DNA of 64,000 nt from positions 256,606 through 320,605 of the forward strand of contig JASGJA010000017.1 of assembly GCA_049840935.1 (NCBI GenBank). Direction: 5' to 3'. Positions 7,747 to 16,865 of this stretch are shown here, piece by piece. A program made the position numbers and the translations under genes. The notes under the pieces were generated by a model. It did not search any database, was not told where the DNA came from, and saw only the letters and a program-made list of their open reading frames with translations. This stretch comes from Mesorhizobium_G sp049840935 (GTDB lineage: Bacteria; Pseudomonadota; Alphaproteobacteria; Rhizobiales; Rhizobiaceae). The first letter of the stretch is position 1. Each line of letters starts with the position of its first letter.

Positions 7747-9072
7747 ATGCCACTGGAAAACCTATCTCCCGAAACGCTCGCGCTGCACGGGGGCGCATAT
7801 CGCAGCGATCCTGCCAGCGGCGCGGTCGCAGTGCCTATTTACCAGACGACGTCCTACCAGTTCCGCGACACGGACCATGCGGACAATCTATTTTCGCTCG
7901 ATGAGATCGGGCACATCTACACACGCGTTTCCAACCCCACGCAGGATGCGTTTGAAACGCGCATTGCTGCCATTGAAGGCGGGGCAGCCGCGCTCGCCCT
8001 TTCTTCCGGTCAGGCCGCTTCGGCCTATTCCGTTCTCAATCTGGCAGGCGCGGGCGACAATATCGTCAGCTCGACCGATCTCTACGGCGGCACATGGGCG
8101 CTCTTTGCCGCCACGCTCAAGCATTTCGGCGTGGAAGTTCGGTTTGCTGACCCCGCCGATCCCGAAAGTTTCCGCCGCGCAACCGACGCACGAACCAAGG
8201 CTTATTATGCCGAATCCCTGCCCAATCCGAAACTTCAGGTCTTTCCGATCAAGGAAGTAGCGGATATCGGCCGCTCGCTGGGCGTGCCGCTCATCGTGGA
8301 CAACACGGCCGCTCCGTTGATTATCCGGCCTTTCGAACATGGTGCCGCAGTCGTCGTTTACTCGGCGACGAAATATATTGGCGGGCACGGAACCTCCATT
8401 GGCGGGCTTGTCATCGACGGCGGTAATTTCCCTTGGGACGAACACGCCGAGCGCTTTCCAACGCTCAACGCTCCTGATCCGAGCTATCACGGCAAGGTCT
8501 GGGTGGAAGCGGCAAAGCCACTCGGTCCCGTCGCTTACGTGCTGCGCATCCGCACGGTGCTGCTGCGTGATGTCGGCGCGGCGATCAGCCCGTTCAACGC
8601 GTTCCAGCTTCTGCAAGGACTGGAGACACTCCCCCTGCGCATTCGCCAGCACAGCGAAAACGCGATCCGCGTCGCCGAATATCTCAAAAGCCATCCGAAG
8701 GTGCAGAACGTCATTTTCCCGCGCTATCACAGTGGCGAAGCGAAGCGCCGCACCGAAGCCTATCTGCGAAACGGCAGCTACGGCGCATTGATCGGCTTCG
8801 AACTTAAGGACGGGCGCGAGGCGGGGCGCAATTTCATCAACGGGCTGCAACTGTTCTATCACGTCGCCAATATCGGTGATGCGCGGTCGCTGGCGATCCA
8901 TCCTTCCACGACCACCCATTCGCAGCTTTCGCCGGAAGACCAACTCGCGACCGGCGTTACGCCGGGTTACGTGCGCCTTTCAATTGGCATCGAGCATCCA
9001 GACGACATCATACGCGATCTCGAACAAGCTCTTGAAAACATCAGCGGCAACCAAGAGCGCAAGGCGGCCTGA
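7747..9072 (+). CDS. O-acetylhomoserine sulfhydrylase-like PLP enzyme (Cys/Met metabolism family)
   Basis: A 441-residue enzyme of the Cys/Met metabolism PLP-dependent family. The PLP-binding Lys is K209 in VYSATKYIGGHGTSIGG, with YTRVSNPT and SSGQAAS motifs near the N-terminus. The length and the GGHGTSIGG form fit the MetY/O-acetylhomoserine (thiol)-lyase branch, which makes homocysteine or methionine from O-acetylhomoserine and sulfide or methanethiol. GAGGAG precedes the ATG, and the gene lies 12 bases after the oxygenase and before a sulfonate-type transporter. In this context it probably captures sulfide or a thiol released by the oxygenase. Cystathionine gamma-synthase is the alternative. 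Confidence 0.87.
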   Translation: MPLENLSPETLALHGGAYRSDPASGAVAVPIYQTTSYQFRDTDHADNLFSLDEIGHIYTRVSNPTQDAFETRIAAIEGGAAALALSSGQAASAYSVLNLAGAGDNIVSSTDLYGGTWALFAATLKHFGVEVRFADPADPESFRRATDARTKAYYAESLPNPKLQVFPIKEVADIGRSLGVPLIVDNTAAPLIIRPFEHGAAVVVYSATKYIGGHGTSIGGLVIDGGNFPWDEHAERFPTLNAPDPSYHGKVWVEAAKPLGPVAYVLRIRTVLLRDVGAAISPFNAFQLLQGLETLPLRIRQHSENAIRVAEYLKSHPKVQNVIFPRYHSGEAKRRTEAYLRNGSYGALIGFELKDGREAGRNFINGLQLFYHVANIGDARSLAIHPSTTTHSQLSPEDQLATGVTPGYVRLSIGIEHPDDIIRDLEQALENISGNQERKAA

Positions 9073-9105
9073 CGCCACGCTCCTCAATAAAAATCGGAGG
9101 GTGAG

Positions 9106-10131
9106 ATGAGTATCGACCAATTCAGACGCCACTTTTCCCGGCGTAAGGTATTGCAAGGGGCGGCGGCAGCAGGCGTGGGGTTATCGGCAGCGGGTATCGT
9201 TGCCGGCACCCCGCGCTATGCAATTGCAGGCAACCCCACCAAACTGCGGCTTTCATGGACCGAATTCGCGGCGTGTCATTCGCCGGTTGCGTTCGCGCTG
9301 GCGAATGGCATCTACGCCAAGCACGGTCTGGACGTAGAGCTTTTCTATCAGGGCGCAAGCGGACAGACACTGATCCAGTCTATCGCCACCAACAAGACGG
9401 ATGCAGGCGCTGGCCTGCTCTATGACTGGATAAAGCCTCTGGAACAGGGATTGGATGTCAAACTCTTCGTCGGGTCACACGGCGGTTGTACACGGCTGCT
9501 CGCGTCAAAGAAATCGGGCGTCACAAAGCTGGAAGAGCTGAAAGGCAAGACTATCGTATCTTACGATGTCGCCAGTCCGCCGAAACATTCGTTTCAGGTG
9601 GCGCTGGCGAAGGCCGGGCTCGATCCTGAGCGCGATGTAAACTGGACGAACGTCCCGTTCGACCTCGTCGGCGAAACGGTAAACCGGGGCGCAGCCGATG
9701 CACTTGCCCATCTCGACCCTTGGGCCTTTTCGCACAAGAAGAAGTTCGATCTGGTCGAAGTTGCGAACACGCAGACCGGGTTCTTCGACGGCGCCGTGTG
9801 CTGCGTGCTCGGCGTAAATACGGCTTATCTTGAAGCGAACAAGGATGCTGTGCGTCGTTTGGCCGAAGCCAATATCGAGATACATGAATACGCGGCGACG
9901 CATCCGGAAGAAGTTGCACAATGGTTTGTGAAGAACCTCAATCCAGGCTTCCCCGTAGAGGACATTCACGAACAGGTCGCCTCGTGGGTGCTGCATAATC
10001 ATCCTGTCGGCAAGGAGTTGCGGGAGCAGGTGAAATGGGCTGCTGACGATCTGGCGCTCATCAAGGTGCTCGATCCCGGCACCGACCCAACCGAACTTGC
10101 GGGCCGTGTCACGGTCGATATTCTCGCCTGA
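9106..10131 (+). CDS. Sulfonate/taurine-type ABC transporter substrate-binding protein
   Basis: A 341-residue periplasmic binding protein of the SsuA/TauA/NMT1 group. A twin-arginine motif (SRRKVLQG, residues 11-18) and an Ala-rich hydrophobic core form the signal, with cleavage expected after YAIAG. The mature part opens LRLSWTEFAACHSPVAFA and contains the usual GIYAKHGLDVEL and DAGAGLLYDW segments. GGAGGGTGAG precedes ATG 9106. It forms one operon with the permease and ATPase that follow. Expected substrates of the family are sulfonates, sulfate esters or nitrate-like anions. With the oxygenase and sulfhydrylase upstream, an organic sulfur compound is the best guess. Confidence 0.87.
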   Translation: MSIDQFRRHFSRRKVLQGAAAAGVGLSAAGIVAGTPRYAIAGNPTKLRLSWTEFAACHSPVAFALANGIYAKHGLDVELFYQGASGQTLIQSIATNKTDAGAGLLYDWIKPLEQGLDVKLFVGSHGGCTRLLASKKSGVTKLEELKGKTIVSYDVASPPKHSFQVALAKAGLDPERDVNWTNVPFDLVGETVNRGAADALAHLDPWAFSHKKKFDLVEVANTQTGFFDGAVCCVLGVNTAYLEANKDAVRRLAEANIEIHEYAATHPEEVAQWFVKNLNPGFPVEDIHEQVASWVLHNHPVGKELREQVKWAADDLALIKVLDPGTDPTELAGRVTVDILA

Positions 10132-10134
10132 GCC

Positions 10135-11127
10135 ATGACAACGGCAATCGAAACGCTCGATGCGTCGAGCGAGCACGGGAGGTCCGGCCTGTGGCAGCCC
10201 GGACTTCTGGCGGCAACCACATGGCTGGGTGCCGCCGCACTCACGTTCTTCATTCCAGATGTAACGCCCTACGGCAGTCGGACCCTGTTCTCCGCAATCC
10301 TCGCGATCATTGGAGCTGGTTTCGCGCTGGCTGCGATTTCGTTTGAGCGCCTTGGTCCGGCACGCAAATTTCTTGCTTGGTATGGACCGTGGTTTGTCGC
10401 GCTTGGTGTGTGGCTTGCGGCTTGGGAACTTATTACCGCCAAGCTCGGCTGGCTTCCCAAGCCCTTCTTTGCGCCGCCTCACGCGCTGTTCCATGTCTAC
10501 GTGACTGATTGGGAGCGGCTCGCGATCTGCATTGCTTACACTGCTCGTTTGTGGTCGCTTGGCTTTTTCAGCGGGATCGCGGTCGGTTTCGTCCTCGGCG
10601 TCGCTCTTGGTTGGTCGAAGACCTTTTCCTATTGGGGAATGCCGATCCTCAAGCTGATTGGCCCGGTTCCGGCGAGCGCTTGGATACCGGCGACATTCTT
10701 CCTGTTTCCAACAACCTTTCAGGCTAGCATTTTCATTGTGGCGCTGGCGTCCGGCATTCCCGTTGCAATCCTTACTGCATCCGGCGTCAATCAGGTCAGC
10801 CGCTCATACTATGATGTTGCGAGAACGCTTGGCGCCGATTCCGCTTTTCTGATCCGCCGGGTTGCCATTCCCGCCGCACTTCCGAATGTGTTCGTGGGCC
10901 TGTTCATGGGCCTGTACTATTCCTTCGCCATTCTCGTCGTGGCGGAAATGCTCGGCGCGAAGTACGGGCTGGGATGGTATCTCCAGTTCCAGACGGCCTA
11001 TTCCGCCTACGCGAATGTCTATGCCGCATTGATTATCATGGCGCTGATCTGCTCAGGGCTGGTCAAGTTGCTCTTCGTCGTCCGCGACCGGCTGCTAGGC
11101 TGGCAGAAGGGCGTGCTGCAATGGTAG
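10135..11127 (+). CDS. Sulfonate-type ABC transporter permease
   Basis: A 330-residue inner-membrane permease of the BPD_transp_1 (SsuC/TauC) group. It has several extra N-terminal membrane spans (about residues 20-75 and 90-105) before the conserved six-helix core. The EAA-like loop reads YDVARTLGADSAFLIRRVAIPAALP near residues 222-247. The start lies 3 bases after the binding-protein stop, and its 3' end overlaps the ATPase start (ATGGTAG), so translation is coupled. It pairs with the binding protein at 9106 and ATPase at 11121. The extended N-terminus is longer than in typical SsuC and is the only odd feature. Confidence 0.88.
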   Translation: MTTAIETLDASSEHGRSGLWQPGLLAATTWLGAAALTFFIPDVTPYGSRTLFSAILAIIGAGFALAAISFERLGPARKFLAWYGPWFVALGVWLAAWELITAKLGWLPKPFFAPPHALFHVYVTDWERLAICIAYTARLWSLGFFSGIAVGFVLGVALGWSKTFSYWGMPILKLIGPVPASAWIPATFFLFPTTFQASIFIVALASGIPVAILTASGVNQVSRSYYDVARTLGADSAFLIRRVAIPAALPNVFVGLFMGLYYSFAILVVAEMLGAKYGLGWYLQFQTAYSAYANVYAALIIMALICSGLVKLLFVVRDRLLGWQKGVLQW

Positions 11128-11900
11128 GCGCGATGGCAAAAGAAGGCTCCGGTCAAGCCGCGCTCGTCTTTCGCGGGGTATCCCATTCCTACGGACTGGC
11201 CGGCAATGAACTACCCGTTTTGCAGGACATAAATTTGAGTGTCGCTCCGGGGGAGTTTGTTGCGCTGCTCGGCCCTTCCGGATGCGGCAAGTCAACGTTG
11301 CTGCGTCTCGCCGCCGGTCTGGAACCTTTATCGGAGGGCACGCTCGGTGCAGATGGCAAGGCCATCGAAAATGCCGACCCGTCTCGCATTCTCGTATTTC
11401 AAGACCCGACGCTGTTTCCGTGGCGAACCGTGCGCGACAACATCGCTATCGGCCCGCAGGCGCGCGGTGTGCTGGACCAAAGCGCCGAACGCATCGACGC
11501 AGCGCTCAAATTGGTCAAGCTGGAAGATTTCGCCGACAGCTTTCCGCATCAGCTTTCCGGCGGCATGGCGCAACGGGCTGCGCTGGCGCGCGCATTGGTG
11601 AACGACCCGCACGTGCTGCTGCTCGATGAACCCCTCGGACGGCTGGATTCCTTGACCCGCCTCACCATGCAAAGAGAATTGCTCGCTCTGTGGCAGCGCT
11701 CCGGCTTCGCCGTGGTCATGGTCACTCATGACGTGGAAGAAGCCTTGCTGCTGGCACAGCGTGTCATCGTGCTGTCTGACAGACCCGCACGCATCCGCGC
11801 CGAAATCGAGGTGAATGTCGCTTACCCACGCCGTCGCGACGATCCGGCAATCATCGAGCTTCGTCATTCCATTCTGGAAACGATGGGATATGACGAATGA
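11121..11900 (+). CDS. Sulfonate-type ABC transporter ATP-binding protein
   Basis: About 259 residues, SsuB/TauB type. Walker A GPSGCGKST, a Q-loop in FQDPTLFPWR, the ABC signature LSGGMAQR, Walker B VLLLDEP and the switch His in VTHDVEEALLLA are all intact. Two starts are possible: ATG 11121, which overlaps the permease stop, or ATG 11133 (MAKEGS). I chose the first because overlap is the rule in this operon. It energises uptake with the permease and binding protein upstream. Its own stop overlaps the following small membrane-protein gene by ATGA. Confidence 0.88.
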   Translation: MVGAMAKEGSGQAALVFRGVSHSYGLAGNELPVLQDINLSVAPGEFVALLGPSGCGKSTLLRLAAGLEPLSEGTLGADGKAIENADPSRILVFQDPTLFPWRTVRDNIAIGPQARGVLDQSAERIDAALKLVKLEDFADSFPHQLSGGMAQRAALARALVNDPHVLLLDEPLGRLDSLTRLTMQRELLALWQRSGFAVVMVTHDVEEALLLAQRVIVLSDRPARIRAEIEVNVAYPRRRDDPAIIELRHSILETMGYDE

Positions 11901-12187
11901 AGTCTGCGCGCCTCATAACGCTTGAAGTCGCCGCCGTTGCACTCTTTGCCTTTGCCGTCTGCTGGTGGCTCGTCGTCTATGGGCAGGTCATGTTCAATAC
12001 CGGCATGAGTCCGTCCTCAGCCTTGCCATGCCTGTTTTACACGTCCGACCGTTGCTCTTTGGCGATGGCGCTTTGCAGTGAATGGCATCTGCTCGGCATC
12101 AAACGCTATTTCGCGGAGCCTATCTGGCTCGCATCGGTCTTGGCAGCGCTCGCACTGGCGCTTGGAAGCCAGAAAAGCGATTCTTGA
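11897..12187 (+). CDS. Small membrane protein of unknown function in the sulfonate-type operon
   Basis: A 96-residue protein with a hydrophobic helix at about residues 8-32 and another near 74-90. Between them is a Cys-containing loop (PCLFYTSDRCSLAMALCSEW). I do not recognise a family. Its start overlaps the ATPase stop (ATGA), so it is almost certainly translated as the last gene of the transporter operon. The three loop cysteines could form a disulfide if that segment faces the periplasm. A transporter accessory subunit is possible but unsupported. Confidence 0.6.
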   Translation: MKSARLITLEVAAVALFAFAVCWWLVVYGQVMFNTGMSPSSALPCLFYTSDRCSLAMALCSEWHLLGIKRYFAEPIWLASVLAALALALGSQKSDS

Positions 12188-12260
12188 CGCAACCGGAATA
12201 TTGCCCGCCATACCGCATTGTTCACTGAAACGAATTGTCCCGTCTTTCCAAAAACTTGGA

Positions 12261-12288
12261 TTAAATATCCTTAGTCTATAGATTTAAT
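12261..12288 (+). promoter_or_regulatory. Second copy of the candidate sulfur-operon operator
   Basis: TTAAATATC at 12261-12269 is followed by TTAGTCTATAGATTTAAT at 12271-12288. The minus strand of the latter (ATTAAATCTATAGACTAAG) matches 15 of 19 positions of the element at 6522. It lies about 70 bases upstream of the next binding-protein gene, a normal operator position. The CysB-like or other LysR-type identity of the regulator is inference only. Confidence 0.4.
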
Positions 12289-12356
12289 CTACTATTGTTG
12301 TCCCAACGACGAGCGACCCCAAACATAACTGTCGCCGTTCGGACAGGAGAGATAAA

Positions 12357-13391
12357 ATGACGATTTCAGTGCAATCATTTAAGGGCTGGCGCTCACTTCT
12401 CGCGGCCTCGCTCGTCGCGGCCTCCGCGCTCACATCAACCGTCGCATGGGCTGGACCTACACTGGACAAGATTTAGCAGCGCGGCACCATCAAGGTCGGC
12501 GTGGGAACGACGCCGGGCTTCTTCGCACCAGACAGCAGCGGCAAATGGCAGGGCTTCTTCATCGACTACGGGCGCGCGCTTTCGATTGCCGTCTTTGGCG
12601 ATCCGGACAAAGTGGAGTTCACCAACTCTTCCCCGCAGCAGCGACTCCCGGCACTTCAGGCAGGCGAGTATGACGTGCTGCTCTCTGGTGTAACTGTCAC
12701 CATCACGCGCGCATTCCAGCTTGGCTTCCATTTCGGTCCAACGCTGTTTTATGACGGGCAGGGAATCCTCGTTCGGAAGGATCTCGGCGTTACCAAGGCA
12801 GCCGAACTCGATGGCGCGACTATCGGCGTCCAGAGCGGCACAACGGGTGAATTGAACATTGCTGATTTCTTCCGCAAGACTGGCAAGCAATTCACCCCCG
12901 TCACCATCGAGGATACGAAGGAATTCATCTCCGCACTGGAGTTAGGGCGCGTCGATGCGATCACGCAGGACTTTTCCGACCTCGTCGGCAAGCGCACGCA
13001 GTTAAAATCGCCGGATGACTACATCGTGCTGCCGGAACGTCTTTCCAAGGAACCTCTCGCCCCGGCTATCGCGGGTGGTGACGACCGCTGGCTCGAGATC
13101 GTTAACTGGACCGTAAACGCGACGATACAGGCTGAGGAATGGGGCATCACCAGCGCGAATGTCGATGACTTCCTTGAATTGCAAGACCCTGCGATCCAGC
13201 GTTTTCTCGGTGTCGATCCCTCGCTGGGTCAGGCAATCGGCCTCGATCCAAAATGGGCGTACAAGATCATCAAGACCGTCGGTAATTACGGCGAGATTTT
13301 CGACCGCCATCTGAAGCCACTTGGCTGGGAACGCGGTTACAACAACCTCTGGACCAATGGCGGCCTTCTCTATTCGCCACCGTTCCGCTGA
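12357..13391 (+). pseudogene. Polar amino acid-type ABC substrate-binding protein with in-frame amber stop as read
   Basis: ATG 12357 opens a Sec signal peptide (SLLAASLVAASALTSTVAWA) and the mature sequence GPTLDKI. Codon 40 is TAG at 12474-12476, immediately before QRGTIKVGVGT. Homologues have Lys or Arg there (LDxIxxRGTxKVGV), so an AAG to TAG change or a base-calling error is indicated. The rest of the frame is a full SBP_bac_3 protein without further stops, ending LLYSPPFR at 13391. Total length is about 344 residues. It heads an operon with two amino-acid-type permeases, and the closest described type is the general L-amino acid or cystine binding protein. No ATPase gene follows, so the ATPase must be shared or encoded elsewhere. 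Confidence 0.83.
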
Positions 13392-13410
13392 TCCGGGTAT
13401 TTTCTCCCAC

Positions 13411-14601
13411 ATGACAGTTGACCCTGTGAACTGGCCGGGCTTGCAAAAGCCCGGTCCCTTTTTGAAGCTGCGGGCATGGCTTGGTCCACGACCATTGCTG
13501 CAAATCGGCCTGTTGTCCGTCTTTGCGCTCGTAGCGATTCTTCTTGGCACTGCGATTTCAGCGAACATGACGCGCATCGGCATTACGCCGGGCTTCGGCT
13601 TTCTCTCCCGTTCCGCAAATTTCGAGATCGGCGAACAGACAATCGCCTTCCGGGCCGGAGACACCTATCTGCGCGCTCTTGCCGTTGGCTTTCTTAACAC
13701 GGGCAAGGTGGCTGCGCTTGGCTGCGTGCTGGCGACGGCGCTTGGTGTGGCAATTGCAATTGCCGGCCTTTCCGGCAACCTGCTACTTGCGGGGCTTGTT
13801 CGTTCCTACATCGAAATAATCCGTAATACGCCTTTGCTCCTGCAACTCTTCTTCTGGATATCGCTCGTCCAGTCGCTTCCTCCCCCGCGCCGTGCATTTT
13901 CCGTTTTAGACGCATTCTACCTGTCGAACAGGGGCGTGTTCCTGCCGGGATTTACCGCGGTCGGTGGCTCGCAATGGACATGGATCGCCAGCCTCGCCTG
14001 CCTGGCAATCGCGATGGGCCTCGCGGTCTTTCTTCGCCGCCGTGACACTTCCAACAGGATGCCTGCCATCACCGCCCTTATCGCGCTCGCAATCGCCGCG
14101 CTTGTTCTGTTTGCAGGCGGCGCTCGTGTTGAACTGAGCGTGCCGCAATTGTCCGGCTTCAACATTCGCGGCGGCTATTCTTTGACGCCGGAATTCGCTG
14201 CTCTTCTCACCGGTCTGGTAGTCAAGTTTTCAGCCTCGATTGCAGAAATCGTGCGCGCAGGCATACTCTCGGTGAAACCGGGCCAATGGGAGGCCGGACG
14301 CGCGCTCGGCCTGTCCAATGCACAGATCGTTCGGCTGATCGTCCTACCGCAGGCGATGCGCGTCATCACGCCGCTCACCACCTCGAACTATCTCGACCTC
14401 ACCAAGGACTCCAGCCTTGCGGTCGCCATCGGCTATCCCGACCTCGTCAACATCGTGAATACCACGGCGAACACGACGGGGCAGGCATTCGAGGCGCTCA
14501 TCATTCTCGTCATCGTCTACGTGACCCTGAACATTGGCGTGTCACTTGCGATGAATGCCTATAATGCCCGCGTCGCGCTGAAGGGTGGGCGTCCCGCATG
14601 A
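13411..14601 (+). CDS. Polar amino acid ABC transporter permease (first subunit)
   Basis: A 396-residue HisM/AapQ-type permease. It has an N-terminal membrane helix at about residues 30-50, then a long periplasmic insertion and the conserved core. IIRNTPLLLQLFFW is near residue 135 and the EAA loop is near 295 (AGRALGLSNAQIVRLIVLPQAMR). An in-frame start 30 codons upstream lies inside the binding-protein gene; ATG 13411 (MTVDPVNWPG), 19 bases after that gene's stop, is more plausible. The next permease overlaps it by ATGA. The insertion between helices is typical of the AapQ/BztB class. Confidence 0.87.
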   Translation: MTVDPVNWPGLQKPGPFLKLRAWLGPRPLLQIGLLSVFALVAILLGTAISANMTRIGITPGFGFLSRSANFEIGEQTIAFRAGDTYLRALAVGFLNTGKVAALGCVLATALGVAIAIAGLSGNLLLAGLVRSYIEIIRNTPLLLQLFFWISLVQSLPPPRRAFSVLDAFYLSNRGVFLPGFTAVGGSQWTWIASLACLAIAMGLAVFLRRRDTSNRMPAITALIALAIAALVLFAGGARVELSVPQLSGFNIRGGYSLTPEFAALLTGLVVKFSASIAEIVRAGILSVKPGQWEAGRALGLSNAQIVRLIVLPQAMRVITPLTTSNYLDLTKDSSLAVAIGYPDLVNIVNTTANTTGQAFEALIILVIVYVTLNIGVSLAMNAYNARVALKGGRPA

Positions 14602-15704
14602 GCGAGATTCAGGTAAATCTCCAAATCGTCCCCGCGCCGGATATAACCGCATGGCGCCGGATTTTGACGGCACTGGATCGCATAAGTGCCGGGCTTTTCG
14701 GCTCGCGGCTGAACACGATCTGCACCCTCACTACCATCGCTCTGTTGCTCGCGGTGCTTCCGCCTCTACTGCGATGGGGTATTGCAGACGCGACGTTCGC
14801 GGGCACCGCCGCGCAGTGCACAGCCAATGGCGGCGCATGTTGGTCGTTCGTCGCTGAAAAGCTGCGCTTCATTCTCTTCGGTTTCTACCCGTCCGAACTT
14901 CATTGGCGTCCAGCCATCGTCATTGTGCTTTTGCTGGGATTGGTCAGCGCAAGTGCATGGCCGCGCCTTTGGCGGCGCGAATTGCTTCTGGCATGGCCGC
15001 TTACTATAGGGCTTTGCTTTGTCCTGATGAGCGGTCGCTTCATCGGTGCCACGGTCACGTCCAACCAATGGGGCGGGCTGCCGATCACATTGCTGGTCTG
15101 GACCGTTTGCTTCGCACTCGCCACGCCGCTTGCGGTTTTGCTGGCGCTCGCGCGACGCTCGACAATGGGCGCGCTTCGAACATTTTCGGTTGCCTATATC
15201 GAACTCATGCGCGCGACTCCGATGGTCGCCATTCTCTATATCGCCATGCTGATCCTGCCCATGGCGCTGCCGGAAGGTTTGGTCCTCGACAAGACCTTCC
15301 GTGCCGCCATCATGATAACGCTGTTCTGGGCCGCCTATATTGCGGAAGTCGTGCGCGGAGGTCTGCAAACCATACCGCCCGGTCAATATGAGGCGGCAAC
15401 GGCGCTCGGCATTGGCTACTGGCGCTCGATGCAACTCGTCATCCTGCCGCAGGCGTTGCGCGTCGTCATTCCGGGCATGGTCAATCTGGCTATCGGTTTT
15501 CTGCTGGCCACGTCGCTGCTTGCGGTCATCGGCATTTTCGACCTGCTGAACGCAGCAAAGGCGGCTGCATCCGATCCGCAATGGCTGGGCTTCTACGATG
15601 AAGCCTACCTTTTCGCTGCCGCTGTCTATTTCGTCCTTTGCCTAGCTGGATCACGATACAGCCGCTGGTTGGAAAAAGTGCTCAACCGGAGCACACAGAG
15701 ATGA
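14598..15704 (+). CDS. Polar amino acid ABC transporter permease (second subunit)
   Basis: A 368-residue AapM/BztC-type permease. It contains IELMRATPMVAILYIA and an EAA loop reading ATALGIGYWRSMQLVILPQALR. Transmembrane helices are visible from residue 40 onward. It overlaps the first permease by 4 bases and shares its long periplasmic loop with conserved Cys residues (TAQCTANGGACW). Together the two form the heterodimeric channel for the binding protein at 12357. About 97 bases downstream is the intact oxygenase gene, so substrate uptake and oxidation are probably coupled. Confidence 0.87.
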   Translation: MSEIQVNLQIVPAPDITAWRRILTALDRISAGLFGSRLNTICTLTTIALLLAVLPPLLRWGIADATFAGTAAQCTANGGACWSFVAEKLRFILFGFYPSELHWRPAIVIVLLLGLVSASAWPRLWRRELLLAWPLTIGLCFVLMSGRFIGATVTSNQWGGLPITLLVWTVCFALATPLAVLLALARRSTMGALRTFSVAYIELMRATPMVAILYIAMLILPMALPEGLVLDKTFRAAIMITLFWAAYIAEVVRGGLQTIPPGQYEAATALGIGYWRSMQLVILPQALRVVIPGMVNLAIGFLLATSLLAVIGIFDLLNAAKAAASDPQWLGFYDEAYLFAAAVYFVLCLAGSRYSRWLEKVLNRSTQR

Positions 15705-15801
15705 GCAAAAGAGTTCCCATACCGGCATTTTTGAAGGACCGGATTTCTGTGGCGGCTCTTAAAGCTGTGCGAGCGTCATGTCATCTTGAAGGAGGAATGA
15801 A

Positions 15802-16827
15802 ATGCCACGTATCGTTCCAATCATCGACCTGAATCAGTTTGAGCGTGATCCCAATACGCGCCAGGCATTCCTGAACGACCTGCGCTCAGCCGCTCGCGAT
15901 GTGGGTTTCTTTTATCTCACGGGCCACGACATACCGAATGAGCAGATAGATGACCTGTTCGCCGAGGCTCGCCGCTTCTTCGCCTTGCCACTGGACGAAA
16001 AACTCAAGATCGAAATGATCAACTCGCCGCAATTCAGGGGATACACCCGCGTTGGCGGCGAGCGCACACGCGGCCTCGCGGACTGGCGCGAACAGCTCGA
16101 CTTCGGCGTCGAACGCGACACTATCCCGCAAGATGCGGGCGCGCCTGCGTGGACTCGATTGCAGGGGCCGAATCTCTGGCCGGATGCGCTTCCGGAACTT
16201 CGCAACGCTATCCTCGATTGGCAGCAGAAAACCACCGCGACTGCCATTCGCCTGCTGCGCGCGTTCGCCGCTGCACTGGAACAGCCGGAGGATATATTCA
16301 GCCCGATCTACGGCACTTCTCCGAACCACCGCATGAAAATCGTAAAATATCCCGGACGCGATTCCACGCAGGACGACCAAGGCGTGGGAGCACACAAGGA
16401 TGGCGGTTTCCTCACCCTTCTCCTGCAGGACGAGCAGAAAGGATTACAGGTTGAATATAACGGTGCGTGGGTTGATGTAGAGCCGATCCCCGGAACGCTG
16501 GTGGTCAATATAGGCGAGCTTCTCGAACTCGCCTCCAACGGCTATCTGCGCGCCACGGTTCACCGCGTCGTAACGCCTCCGGCGGGCGTCACGCGCTACT
16601 CGGTGCCATTTTTCTTTTCCGCGCAGTTGGATTCGGAAATCCCCTTGCTCGAACTTCCAGAACATCTTGCCGCCGAAGCCCTCGGACCCGAAAGCGATCC
16701 CGAAAATCCGCTACTTCGCAATGTTGGCGAGAATATCCTGAAAAGTCGGTTGCGCTCCCATCCCGATGTGGCCGCCCGTTACTATTCCGATCTTGGAGAA
16801 CAAGGGAGACAACAAGCGGCAGAGTGA
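15802..16827 (+). CDS. Isopenicillin N synthase-family 2OG-Fe(II) oxygenase (intact paralogue)
   Basis: A 341-residue non-haem iron oxygenase. The DIOX_N domain is at about residues 5-120 (ARDVGFFYLTGHDIP). The jelly-roll catalytic domain has H-x-D in GVGAHKDGGFLT, the distal His in RATVHRVVTPP and R-x-S in TRYSVPFF, the full ligand and co-substrate set. GGAGGAATGA lies just before ATG 15802. It is a close paralogue of the broken oxygenase at 6678, and each copy sits beside a different ABC transporter. Known family reactions include desaturation, hydroxylation, ring closure and ethylene formation, so the chemistry cannot be named. The following transsulfuration genes suggest a sulfur amino acid or related substrate. 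Confidence 0.87.
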   Translation: MPRIVPIIDLNQFERDPNTRQAFLNDLRSAARDVGFFYLTGHDIPNEQIDDLFAEARRFFALPLDEKLKIEMINSPQFRGYTRVGGERTRGLADWREQLDFGVERDTIPQDAGAPAWTRLQGPNLWPDALPELRNAILDWQQKTTATAIRLLRAFAAALEQPEDIFSPIYGTSPNHRMKIVKYPGRDSTQDDQGVGAHKDGGFLTLLLQDEQKGLQVEYNGAWVDVEPIPGTLVVNIGELLELASNGYLRATVHRVVTPPAGVTRYSVPFFFSAQLDSEIPLLELPEHLAAEALGPESDPENPLLRNVGENILKSRLRSHPDVAARYYSDLGEQGRQQAAE

Positions 16828-16865
16828 AAGGGATTGCTCTTTTTATTCCAATTAATGGATTAATG

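Noticed and set aside
7888..8943. A 351-codon open frame on the minus strand
   Set aside because: It lies entirely antisense to the sulfhydrylase gene, which has full PLP motifs; the minus-strand product has no family pattern. It is a high-GC shadow.
13321..13410. A 30-residue N-terminal extension of the first amino-acid permease
   Set aside because: It would lie inside the binding-protein gene; the ATG at 13411 directly after that gene's stop is the better start.
14766..15581. A 271-codon minus-strand frame rich in Arg, Asp and Gln
   Set aside because: Antisense shadow of the second amino-acid permease; its composition is what reversed membrane-protein codons give.
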